NCBI GenBank assembly: GCA_036971475.1
Contig: JBAIZL010000002.1
Location: 328,905,145-328,969,144, forward strand
Direction: 5' to 3'
Length of the DNA: 64,000 bases
DNA from: Prosapia bicincta
Taxonomy: Eukaryota > Arthropoda > Insecta > Hemiptera > Cercopidae
Part shown: positions 1-10,840 of the stretch, in pieces
Position numbering within the stretch: position 1 is the first letter of the stretch
Layout of the letters: every line of letters starts with the position of its first letter
Notes under the pieces: generated by a model
What the model was told of the DNA's origin: nothing
Database searches by the model: none
Seen by the model: the letters and a program-made list of their open reading frames with translations, nothing else
Program-made: the position numbers and the translations under genes

Positions 1-644
1 TAGAAATTAAGAGTAAAAGTAGGCCTACATAAAACAAACAAAACGTTTTCCCGGAACAATCATTCTGATATATTCCTAGGTACACTACTTGCCTTGCGAG
101 GAGCCCCCTCACCACCCCTCGCCACCCCTCGGACAGTTTCAATGTTTAAATACACTGGCGTACCAACAGCTTAAAACTAAAAGCCAGCCTAAGCCTATAA
201 TTATCAAGATGCTTTCAGAAAAGGGCGCCGCCTAATTACAAGGCTCGGAAATTACTTCCATCCAAACCCCAGTAGTGAAAACAAAATGGCTGTCTTCATG
301 AATATTCATCTTTCCTTTCCTTCCTTTGGCTTTAAATACACAAACTTTACAAGTTTAATGAAATTGTCGCTACGCGAGGGGGCGGGCCGGTAATCAGCGC
401 CTAACCGTGGATCAAAGCGAGTCTGCTCACAATAGTTTCAACAGATTGCTCGCAATTAGTCATCATCTGATCGCAAGGCCGTAGCAAACAAAAATTCTGG
501 GGGCAGGGATTTTATTTTAAACCCTTTTAAACAACAATTTTCATGTTTTTTTTTTAAATGATAGCTACCAATGCACATTTACCATACAGCACATAGCTTC
601 TGTCTTTTCATTTAAAACTCATTCTTGCACATACAGTATGTTGC
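1..644. other. Non-coding flank, no gene recognised
   Basis: AT-rich sequence left of the first transposon. I see no long open frame and no repeat structure. It holds one copy of the octamer TAGGCCTA near position 20, which recurs through the window. Confidence 0.5.
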
Positions 645-646
645 TA

Positions 647-674
647 CAGTCGGTTCAGAATGTGTTTGCAGCAG
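647..674 (+). repeat. Left terminal inverted repeat of mariner-like element
   Basis: The 28 bases beginning CAGTCGGTTC and ending TTTGCAGCAG match the reverse complement of 3641-3668 with one mismatch. Confidence 0.85.
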
Positions 675-828
675 ATGTAAACACTATCACGAGGCGAACA
701 CGTGAATGGGACGGTAAGCTATGAGTCCGGTTCACAATCATGCACCGGCAATTAGGGCTACGTCTTACACTGGTACACTTAATCATTCGAAAACGAGAAT
801 TGTAGACTAATGAAAGCGATAAGACTAT

Positions 829-1860
829 TCAATAATTTATGCTACAAGTTTTTAACTTAACCATGTTACTATTCCATGTGTAAGGGGTCTCCGACTCTGA
901 TTCCGATGACGACGAGGAGCTGTCGTCTACAGCGATGACGAATGGCTCGATGTCTTCAATTATATTGTCTAACATCCACGTATTCGACTCTTCAACGTCC
1001 CCCACATGCTTCACATACTTTTCCCACTTATCAGGTGTAACACGCAAGACACCTTCGGTTAACAGTCATTGCACCTCTTTAATGTTAAAAGTTGCATTGT
1101 TAGACGCAACATAACCTTTAACCTCAGCCCAGTACGTCTCTTACCCTTTCCAGTTGGACATTTTAAACCCGCCGACAGACCCCTCAGAAAAGCATCTTTA
1201 CTGGAACAGACTGATTTATCTGATCAAACCTTTGATTTCGTATGGCCTGCATTGACCCACGTTTCGTTCAAATAATAAATCCTACGACCTTTCTCGCGAT
1301 ATGCTTTTATTTTTCTCAAGTAATCTCTTCTCCATAGAATAATATCTTCTTTGTCCAACAGTATACTTTTACGGTTACGTTTCTCATACGTGAAGTTTAG
1401 CTTTTTTAATATGTGAAACAAAGTGGTTCGTCTTAGGTTAGGTAAGCCTAACTGTCCGTCGGTATTAACTAAGTGTAGTACTTTATTACTTTATTTAAAG
1501 TCGAAAGTTCATTTTTTTTTTTTAAATAACTTATGTACTTTTCTCCTTATACCTGTTTTTAAATAGTCATCCATATTATTGAAAATAGTTTTTGTTTTGG
1601 GTTTCTTTTTGGCAGGAGACTTGAGCTTACCCGTTTCCTTTTTTCCTTTAACGATTGAAAAAACACTTCGACCTTACTCCTGCAGATATCGCTACTTTCT
1701 GCACGATGTCTCTGAAACGGCATTCTAGATTTTCTTCCTTTAAATTTTTATAAAGGCGTAAAATAACTTCTATTTGCCCGGAGTGCCTTACTTGTCCACG
1801 TGTATTTTTTTGACAGGTGATGACATTGCGTAAAACGTAATCCTTAAAATGCAACACCAC
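829..1860 (-). pseudogene. Degraded IS630/Tc1/mariner-superfamily transposase
   Basis: Three minus-strand segments read in order as one transposase. Residues from 1860-1648 resemble the N-terminal helix-turn-helix region. Those from 1421-1224 contain the block YYLNETWVNAGHTKSKV, which in relatives is the first catalytic strand with an Asp where this copy has Asn (YLNETW). The stretch at about 1200-1140 reads DAFLRGLSAGLKCPTGKGKR. After a deletion, a frame starting WAEVKGYVASNN runs through a stop codon near 1075 into the C-terminus at 829, ending in an acidic Ser-rich tail (EPFVIAVDDSSSSSS). The first catalytic Asp is changed, the middle including the second catalytic region is deleted, and stops and frameshifts are present, so it cannot encode an active enzyme. 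The family assignment comes from recalled motif similarity. Confidence 0.72.
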
Positions 1861-1959
1861 AAACTCACAAAGACAAATATACCAATCAAAGATCGTAAAT
1901 TATTCCACTGTCACTCACAACTAAAAAATGTCAGGCACAATAAACAGAGGAGCAAATGT

Positions 1960-3640
1960 AACCCTGGACGTTTCCAGACTAACTGTTAATCGGGTGGCAG
2001 GATCTTTCAGTTTTGTCACGTGGTCACTCAGCTAATAGGGTTGCCGAAGTCGTTATGTTCACGTGAACAGTTCACCACTCGCTGCTGCATAACCCTGGAC
2101 GTTTCCAGACTAACTGTTAATCGGGCGGTAGGACATTTCAGTTTTGTCACGTGGTCACTCAGCCAATAGGGTTGCCGAAGTCGTTATGTTCACGTGAACA
2201 GTTCACCACTCGCTGCTGCATAACCCTGGACGTTTCCAGACTAACTGTTAATCGGGCGGCAGGACCTTTCAGTTATGTTACGTGGTCACTCAGCCAATAG
2301 GGTTGCCGAAGTCGTTATGTTCACGTGAACAGTTCACCCCTCGCTGCTACATAACCCTGGACGTTTCCAGACTAACTGTTAATCGGGTGGCAGGATCTTT
2401 CAGTTTTGTCACGTGGTCACTCAGCTAATACGGTTGCCGAAGTCGTTATGTTCACGTGAACAGTTCACCCCTCGCTGCTACATAACCCTGGACGTTTCCA
2501 GACTAACTGTTAATCGGGCGGCAGGACATTTCAGTTTTGTCACGTGGTCACTCAGTTAATACGGTTGCCGTAGTCGTTATGTTCACGTGAACAGTTCACC
2601 ACTCGCTGCTACATAACCCTGGATGTTTCCAGACTAACTGTTAATCGGGCGGCAGGACCTTTCAGTTTTGTTACGTGGTCACTCAGCCAATAGGATTGTC
2701 GAAGTCGTTATGTTCACGTGAACAGTTCACCCCTCGCTGCTACATAACCCTGGACGTTTCCAGACTAACTGTTAATCGGGCGGCAGGACCTTTCAGTTTT
2801 GTTACGTGGTCACTCAGCCAATAGGGTTGCCGAAGTCGTTATGTTCACGTGAACAGTTCACCCCTCGCTGCTACATAACCCTGGACGTTTCCAGACTAAC
2901 TGTTAATCGGGCGGCAGGACATTTCAGTTTTGTCACGTGGTCACTCAGTTAATACGGTTGCCGTAGTCGTTATGTTCACGTGAACAGTTCACCCCTCGCT
3001 GCTACATAACCCTGGACGTTTCCAGACTAACTTTTAATCGGGCGGCAGGACCTTTCAGTTTTGTTACGTGGTCACTCAGCCAATAGGGTTGCCGAAGTCG
3101 TTATGTTCACGTGAACAGTTCACCACTCGCTGCTACATAACCCTGGATGTTTCCAGACTAACTGTTAATCGGGCGGCAGGACCTTTCAGTTTTGTCACGT
3201 GGTGACTCAGCTAATACGGTTGCCGAAGTCGTTATGTTCACGTGAACAGTTCACCACTCGCTGCTGCATAACCCTGGACGTTTCCAGACTAACTGTTAAT
3301 CGGGCGGCAGGACCTTTCAGTTTTGTTACGTGGTCACTCAGCCAATAGGGTTGCCGAAGTCGTTATGTTCACGTGAACAGTTCACCCCTCGCTGCTACAT
3401 AACCCTGGACGTTTCTAGACTAACTGTTAATCGGGCGGCAGGACATTTCAGTTTTGTCACGTGGTCACTCAGCTAATACGGTTGTCGAAGTCGTTATGTT
3501 CACGTGAACAGTTCACCACTCGCTGCTACATAACCCTGGACGTTTCCAGACTAACTGTTAATCGGGCGGCAGGACCTTTCAGTTTTGTTACGTGGTCACT
3601 CAGCCAATAGGGTTGCCGAAGTCGTTATGTTCACCACTCG
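1960..3640. repeat. 131-bp tandem array, 13 copies
   Basis: The landmark AACCCTGGACGTTTCC (with a GGATG variant) recurs every 131 bp from 1960 to 3532. Monomers differ by a few substitutions (GGGTGGCAGGAT/GGGCGGCAGGAC, GCTGCTGCAT/GCTGCTACAT). Each complete monomer contains the palindrome GTTCACGTGAAC and a second CACGTG in TCACGTGGTCAC. The last copy lacks 13 bp between direct GTTCAC repeats and runs straight into the transposon's right terminal repeat at 3641. Confidence 0.95.
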
Positions 3641-3668
3641 CTGCTGCAAACACATTCTGAACCGACAG
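3641..3668 (-). repeat. Right terminal inverted repeat of mariner-like element
   Basis: Reverse complement of 647-674 with one mismatch, followed by TA. It abuts the 131-bp array directly. Confidence 0.85.
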
Positions 3669-3670
3669 TA

Positions 3671-3980
3671 GGTGCTGTACTTAATATAGGCCTAAGTTTT
3701 TTGACTTGAAGACAAATTTGCCTATAAATTCGTTACAGTCTTAAAACTAAATCAGAAATAAAATCATGACAATGTTTTCTAGCAAAATCTGACAAATAAG
3801 ACAAAGATTTATAATGTTATGCAAGTTGAAGTTTTTATGCATTACTGTAAAGTTAACACTGACTTAGCCATATAAAATGTCGAATTTAGGGAATAGTAAT
3901 GGAGTTAAAGAGTTTAAAAAAAGGAAACTGAAAAAACTTTAGGATTATGAAAGATTCTCCTAATTAAGGCCTACAGTTAC
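3671..3980. other. Unassigned AT-rich sequence
   Basis: No coding potential or repeat structure seen. Contains one TAGGCCTA near 3690. Confidence 0.4.
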
Positions 3981-4490
3981 ATAACCCGTCTCAGGTTAGG
4001 TTGAGACAAGCCAGGTAGTTGGGAGGCTAGGAATTGCTCGACCGATGAATAGGCGGGGACGCCCCGGTAAGTACATACCATTAGTGACGCGTCACCGATT
4101 GCTCTACTTAAAAACCTTAATCTAATAAATACGCATTATATGGGAAAAAAGTTGATAGGGTTTTTTTAATTATTAAAGAAACAATTGAGCGTCTCATGTT
4201 AATCGGTCGGCTTGAAGTGTTATAATTGAAGCTGATTAGAATTTTTAATTACCGAAGTGTGAATAACATGATACAAATACGCAATTTTTTGTTTAATAAT
4301 ATTTAAGAATACCTTATCAAAGTGCCCATATAATGCTTATTTATTAGATTAAGGTTTTTAAGTGGAGTAATCGGCGATGCGTCACTAATGGGATGTACTT
4401 GCCGGGGCGTCCCCATCTAATCATCGGCCGAGCAGCTCTTAACTCCCCAGCTACCTGGCTTTCCTCAACTTACCTTGACACGGGGTATAG
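3981..4490. mobile_element. Foldback/MITE-like element with long inverted arms
   Basis: The left arm (3981-4147) and right arm (4324-4490) are imperfect reverse complements over roughly 165 bp. Shared blocks include CCAGGTAG, GGGGACGCCCCGG, ATTAGTGACGC and AACCTTAATCTAATAAATA. A spacer of about 175 bp separates them, with no open frame. Long imperfect arms and the lack of coding sequence suit a MITE or foldback element. A TA duplication at the ends is possible but not clear. Confidence 0.75.
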
Positions 4491-4814
4491 TCTACATTAG
4501 TTGAATGTTCATAATTTATTTATTTAATAGATAAATAATAAGAACAATATTTATAATACCATTAAGTATTAATATCTTATGAAAAAATAATAAAAGACAA
4601 CAATGATCCGTTATTTGCATGTATGTAACATTGCAAATTAATTTTTATGAAAGTGAGGAGAAAAAGGTAATGGAAAAAGGTAATAGAAAACATAACATTG
4701 TTAGTTACCTGCTAATTAGTTGTACTAATAAAATAAACAGGAATGTGAGTTATAGGCCTACAAAGAAAAAAGTTTACAACACAAAATTTAATCTTCTTCC
4801 ATGTTTTTATTCAG
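4491..4814. other. AT-rich sequence, nothing recognised
   Basis: AT-rich. The only open frame (starting near 4619) runs on into the adjacent repeat and looks like chance. Confidence 0.4.
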
Positions 4815-5100
4815 CTCCTTCTATTAGGTCTTTCTCTCCTTTTATATGTCTCGCACACATTTTAAATTGTTAATCAAATAAGTTTTTATTCATCCAACCA
4901 CTTTGAACTTTCAAATATTTTTGTTCAACCTGTAGCGGATAATACTTGATGCTAATACAGTTTTTTTTGAAATATTTGTTTAATAATTACATTTCAAAAT
5001 GTTGATGTCTCGGTCAGATTCGAACTGAATAACTTCATGTTTGAAATCCAGTACCCTACTTAGGCACTGAGCCAACTTTCCCATAGGGTAACTAGAAACC
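4815..5100 (-). mobile_element. SINE-like repeat with tRNA-like head, copy 1
   Basis: Read on the minus strand, a tRNA-like head (about 5095-5010) has an A-box-like segment GTTGGCTCAGTGCC and a B-box-like GTTCGAATC. It is followed by a body shared with the copies at 14957 and 51830 (a GGATGAATAAAAA block) and a tail CTAATAGAAGGAG near 4818. It is more diverged than the other copies. No function is implied beyond a retroposed repeat. Confidence 0.65.
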
Positions 5101-6185
5101 TTTTACTTAAAGATGTAGGCAGGCTATATGACATTATAGGAGTAAGGTTTCTTGCAATAATTAGAGATGGATAGAATGAGAAATTATAGACCGCTGTCAT
5201 ATTCATAAATTAGAAACGAAAAACAGCGAATAAATATTTGAAAAAATATATATAATAGTCCAACATCATAGTCTATCTACTGTAGGCCTATAGAGAAGAA
5301 AATGGAAAATTGCAAAGAATTTTGGTTTCTATTTTACCACTAATATTGTAATTCTGTCATAGGCCTATGTAGACTTTATAAGCCTATATACCTAAATACT
5401 TATATAAGGCGTAGTTGTAATTATAAAATAAAAAGTAAATAAAATAAAATTTTGCTTTGTTAACCTTAGCAGGAATTATTTCTAAATTTTTTAGTATGTA
5501 TTACTTGTTTTTACTACTATTAAATTTCCTGGGGGGGGGGGAGTTGACTCTCTAACCCCCTTCCTAGCTATGGCTTTGTCTGATCGGAGTTATAGTGTGC
5601 AGTTGGAGCTGAGTGCTCTATGGGTAACCCTATGCCACCATTCTGTACCTCTGGGCGTCACAACATAATTACTTTAGGTTACATACTCAATGTTAACGGA
5701 AGGACAAAACTAAATTAGTATTTTAATAAGTAAATACTAATACCTGCTGATATTGATATGAGACTTTACAGCGTAAACGCTTTGCAGAGTTTCTTCCCTG
5801 AATCTGCGCAAAGTGGCTGGTCGTAAAGCAGATTTGCCAAGTTTACCGCTGCATTAGCATAATATTTAGACTTATTCGATGCATGACATCCCTCGAACCG
5901 TGACAAGATCCCACTAAGGGATGTTTAAACTCAGCCCTCACCCTCTTAGCAAGGGTTGACATTGATTTCATTGCCGTCGAGTCCCGGTGGTATTGTATTG
6001 CGGCGTATCAAAGCCAAGGATCGGGTGTCCGTCTGCCCGCTAAAAACAACCCTTGTTCCGTGGCCAAAGTTTCGTACATCGCTAACACAACAGCATCGAT
6101 TCGTTTAGAGTGATTTGAATCGTACTCAATAAAAACATGGACAGCGGTAGATAATTTATTTTAAAAGTATTTCCGCTACCCGATG
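5101..6185. other. Unassigned sequence
   Basis: No gene recognised. Two TAGGCCTA octamers lie near 5286 and 5361, and a G-run at 5531-5541 follows TTTCCT. The segment 5580-6140 is less AT-rich but has no long open frame or motif I can name. Confidence 0.4.
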
Positions 6186-7415
6186 TTTTAAAAAAGAAAA
6201 TATTTTCTTTTTGACCTTGTCATTGTATACTAGGCCTATTTGATAAACAAATATACCCATTCAAGCACAACTAATAGCATTCATAGTGAGCTCAGAATCT
6301 TTGTAAAATTACTGCTCTTGTAGACTTATTACAGTATATTGGAATCTAAAATAATTTCTTTTTGACCTTGTCATTGTTTACTAGGCCTATTTGATAAACA
6401 AATATACCCATTCAAGCACAACAAATAGCATTCATAGTGAGCTCAGAATCTTTGTAAAATTACTGCTCTTGTAGACTTATTACAGTATATTGGAATCTAA
6501 AATATTTTCTTTTTGACCTTGTCATTGTATACTAGGCCTATTTGATAAACAAATATACCCATTCAAGCACAACAAATAGCATTCATAGTGAGCTCAGAAT
6601 CTTTGTAAAATTACTGCTCTTGTAGACTTATTACAGTATATTGGAATCTAAAATAATTTCTTTTTGACCTTGTCATTGTATACTAGGCCTATTTGATAAA
6701 CAAATATACCCATTCAAGCACAACAAATAGCATTCATAGTGAGCTCAGAATCTTTGTAAAATTACTGCTCTTGTAGACTTATTACAGTATATTGGAATCT
6801 AAAATAATTTCTTTTTGACCTTGTCATTGTTTACTAGGCCTATTTGATAAACAAATATACCCATTCAAGCACAACAAATAGCATTCATAGTGAGCTCAGA
6901 ATCTTTGTAAAATTACTGCTCTTGTAGACTTATTACAGTATATTGGAATCTAAAATATTTTCTTTTTGACCTTCTCATTGTATACTAGGCCTATTTGATA
7001 AACAAATATACCCATTCAAGCACAACAAATAGCATTCATAGTGAGCTCAGAATCTTTGTAAAATTACTGCTCTTGTAGACTTATTACAGTATATTGGAAT
7101 CTAAAATAATTTCTTTTTGACCTTGTCATTGTTTACTAGGCCTATTTGATAAACAAATATACCCATTCAAGCACAACAAATAGCATTCATAGTGAGCTCA
7201 GAATCTTTGTAAAATTACTGCTCTTGTAGACTTATTACAGTATATTTGAATCTAAAATAATTTTTTTTTGACCTTGTCATTGTTTACTTGGCCTATTTGA
7301 TAAACAAATATACCCATTCAAGCACAACAAATAGCATTCATAGTGAGCTCAGAATCTTTGTAAAATTACTGCTCTTGTAGACTTATTACAGTATATTGGA
7401 ATCTAAAATATTTTC
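6186..7415. repeat. 151-bp tandem array, about 8 copies
   Basis: GACCTTGTCATTGT recurs at 6213, 6364, 6515, 6666, 6817, (6968 as GACCTTCTC), 7119 and 7270, a constant 151 bp. Monomers are nearly identical and fall into types by TATTTTC/TAATTTC and GTATAC/GTTTAC. Each carries one TAGGCCTA or a one-base variant (TTGGCCTA in the last). Confidence 0.95.
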
Positions 7416-7890
7416 AAATAAGGCAGTGGAAAAGAAGTGATAAAAACCCAGTGAACATCATACAAATTGCAATAAACCATGACAAATTTACTAACAAACA
7501 ATTCACAAATATTCATTTTAAAACAATTTGTTCTTTTTTAATTTTATATAAAAAACCCTCTTAACTACAAAAACGTTTATTCAAATCCCTATGTAGGCAC
7601 ACCTTTTGTTTGCAAAGGAATCACCTTCATAGGAAATTATTGCAAGGATAACTAAAGACATGATTTATTTGCAATCAAAATCTATATAGGGTCTATAGGA
7701 TTCACAATCTATATAAATATTTTTAAAAAAATATAGGCTTATTTGTGGTTAATATATTCTATTTATTAAGAAACAAATACACCATAGTTGCTCTAGGTTG
7801 TAAATCAGTTATTTGCCTTTTAAATAATTTTATTTATGAATTAACTTCAGTAAAACTACATAAGAATATCAGGCTACACTCCACTAGCAT
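7416..7890. other. AT-rich spacer between arrays
   Basis: No open frame or repeat seen between the 151-bp and 147-bp arrays. Confidence 0.4.
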
Positions 7891-7894
7891 GTAG

Positions 7895-8780
7895 GCTTCC
7901 TTATTAGGCACGTAACATGTATAGTCACCCTAATTAGGAATAGATCTATTTGTAGTAGTCGTTTACTATATCGAAGTTATAAGTAAGTATTATGTGAAGT
8001 TACACCTATATGTAGAACTCTAAAATAAGACTATATGTAGTCCTTCGTTATTAGGCATGTAACATGTATAGTCACCCTAATTAGGAATAGATCTATTTGT
8101 AGTAGTCGTTTACTATATCGAAGTTATAAGTATGTATTATGTGAAGTTACACCTATATGTAGAACTCTATAATAAGACTATATGTAGTCCTCCCTTATTA
8201 GGCATGTAACATGTATAGTCAACCTAATTAGGAATAGATCTATTTGTAGTAGTCGTTTACTATATCGAAGTTATAAGTATGTATTATGTGAAGTTACACC
8301 TATATGTAGAACTCTATAATAAGACTATATGTAGTCCTTCGTTATTAGGCATGTAACATGTATAGTCACCCTAATTAGGAATAGATCTATTTGTAGTAGT
8401 CGTTTACTATATCGAAGTTATAAGTATGTATTATGTGAAGTTACACCTATATGTAGAACTCTATAATAAGACTATATGTAGTCCTCCCTTATTAGGCATG
8501 TAACATGTATAGTCACCCTAATTAGGAATAGATCTATTTGTAGTAGTCGTTTACTATATCGAAGTTATAAGTATGTATTATGTGAAGTTACACCTATATG
8601 TAGAACTCTATAATAAGACTATATGTAGTCCTTCGTTATTAGGCATGTAACATGTATAGTCACCCTAATTAGGAATAGATCTATTTGTAGTAGTCGTTTA
8701 CTATATCGAAGTTATAAGTATGTATTATGTGAAGTTACACCTATATGTAGAACTCTATAATAAGACTATATGTAGTCCTC
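7895..8780. repeat. 147-bp tandem array, 6 copies in dimeric register
   Basis: AGGCATGTAACATGTATAG recurs at about 7906, 8053, 8200, 8347, 8494 and 8641, i.e. every 147 bp. From 8040 on, the junction alternates between CCTTCGTTATT and CCTCCCTTATT, so the homogenised unit is a 294-bp dimer. Each monomer ends in ACTATATGTAGTCCT, the core of the shorter array that follows. Confidence 0.93.
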
Positions 8781-10045
8781 CCTTAATAAGACTATAGCGT
8801 ATGTAGCCCTCCCTTATTAGGACTAGGCTTATATGTAGTAGGCCTATCCCTTAATAGCATTAGGCATATATGTAGTCTTCCATTAACAGAACTAAGCTTA
8901 TATGTAGTCCTCAATTAATAGGACTAAGCTTATATGTAGTCCCCTCTAATAGGACTAGGCATATATGTAGTCCTTAATTAATAGGACTAAGCTTATATGT
9001 AGTCCTCCCTAATAGGACTAGGCTTATAGGCTATGTAGTCCTCCTTTAATATAGCATTAGGAATATATGTAGTCTTCCATTAATAGGACTAAGCTTATAT
9101 GTAGTCCTTAATTAATAGGACTAAGCTTATATGTAGTCCTCCCTAATAAGACTAGGCTTATATGTAGTACTCCTTTAATATCATTAGGCATATATGTAGT
9201 CTTCCATTAATAGGACTAAGCTTATATGTAGTCCTCAATTAATAGGACTAAGCTTATATGTAGTCCCCTTTAATAGAGCTAGGGTTATATGTAGTCCTCC
9301 ATTAATAGGACTAAGCTTATATGTAGTCCTCCCTAAAAGGACTAAGCGTATATCTAGTCCTACGTTAATAGCATTAGGCATATATGTAGTCCTCCCTTAT
9401 AGGACTAGGGTTATATGTTGTCCTCCAATAATATGACTAAGCTTATATATAGTCCTCCATTATTAGGACTAGGCTTATATGTAGTCCTCCTTTCATAACA
9501 TTATGCATATATGTATATAGTCCGCCGTTATTAGGACTAGGCTAATATGTGGTCCTCCCTAATATGACTAGCCTTATATGTAGTCCTCCTTTAATAGCAT
9601 TAAGCATATAGGCCCCTATGTAGTTCTCTGTTAATAGCATTAGCCTTATATGTAGTCCTCCCTAATAGGACTAGGGTTATATGTAGTCCTCCTTAATATG
9701 TCTAGGGTTATATGTAGTCCACTCTAATAGGAATAGCCTTATATGTAGTCCTCCTTTAATAGCATTAAACATATACGTAGTACCCCCTTAATAACATTGT
9801 ATATAGACCTGCTTTAATAAGACTATATGTAGTCCTCCATTATTAGGATCAAGCTTATAAGTAGTCATCCTTTAATAAGACTAGGCCTATATGTAGTAGC
9901 CTACCCCCTTAATAAGATTATATGTAGTTCTTCTTTAATTGGACTAGGCTTATATAGGAAAGTAGTCATACTTTAATAGGTCTAAACATATATTAAGACC
10001 TACCTTAGGGTTCCATATGTAGTCCTACCTTAATACGACTATATG
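8781..10045. repeat. Degenerate ~30-bp minisatellite
   Basis: Diverged units built around TAATAGGACTAAGCTTATAT followed by GTAGTCCTCC, spaced about 28-32 bp. It shares the TATATGTAGTCCT core with the upstream 147-bp monomers and fades out near 10045. Confidence 0.85.
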
Positions 10046-10840
10046 CGTAAGAGCCTACTTTTATTTCAGTATGCAATAGGCCCTAATAACCTTTTCATTT
10101 TACGTCTATCTTACTAAACTATAGTATAAACGAAGAAGGTCAAAAGTGTAGACGACGTTTTAGCTACGATTAATTAAGTAGTTAAAATTTCTACCAACAA
10201 AGAAGTGCGCAATTCCAGTATGCAGCACTAGTAACTCTACTAGTTAGTGCAACCTTTGGCCACAAATCTAACGTTCTCTACAAGCATTGTTTCTCTATGC
10301 CGTGGTAACATGTGGTCTCTAATTGCTACATTAAACCTACAAAATAACATCATCAAAGGGATGGACCAACCCTTGCTTTTGAAAGGGGGCGTCAGACCGG
10401 CAAAGCTACTGTTTAAAAAGTAATTTGCTTTTTAATCACAAAGAGCTCTTGTCACATGACAGGTATTAGAGTGTACTTATACCCTTACAGATGTCGCGAT
10501 AGGCAGCCAGTAGCAGTGAGAGGGGACAGTATAGGAGCAGAAAATGGGCTTACATTTTGATAATATGTTTGATGAGACGTTTGTTTACAAACTATGGTTC
10601 TAAAGTGGGTTAAAAGATGTTTTCACAACTTGTAGGGTAAAATCGCACAACAACAAGTAATACTTGTAACAAAACAGTTAAAACTACAGAAAAAGTAGAA
10701 TACAAAAAAAAAAAAAAAAATTAAAAGGTGGTTATGTCAAATATTTAGCGTTAAGTAGGCTAATGCTGCTACTAACATATAATAATACTGTTGTACTATT
10801 GTGGGCTAATGTTGTACATATATGCGTGTGCTGTATTACC
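10046..10840. other. Unassigned spacer
   Basis: No gene recognised. There is a run of 17 A at 10704-10720 and an imperfect palindrome near 10224-10250 (GCACTAGTAACT / ACTAGTTAGTGC). Confidence 0.4.

Larger units (their letters stand above)
645..3670 (-). mobile_element. Tc1/mariner-like DNA transposon with an internal satellite array
   Basis: A TA dinucleotide at 645-646 is followed by an inverted repeat starting CAGTCGGTTCAGAATG (647-674). Its reverse complement lies at 3641-3668 and is followed by TA (3669-3670). The two 28-nt termini differ only at their second base. TA target duplications and CAGT/CTGT ends are typical of the IS630/Tc1/mariner superfamily. The element holds a broken transposase on the minus strand (829-1860) and a 131-bp tandem array (1960-3640) between the transposase 5' end and the right terminus. 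It is non-autonomous as it stands. Confidence 0.82.

Noticed and set aside
5010..5095. tRNA-like segment as a functional tRNA gene (also 15063-15135 and 52020-52100)
   Set aside because: All three copies are embedded in the same longer dispersed repeat, and the arms are imperfect; a SINE-like head fits better.
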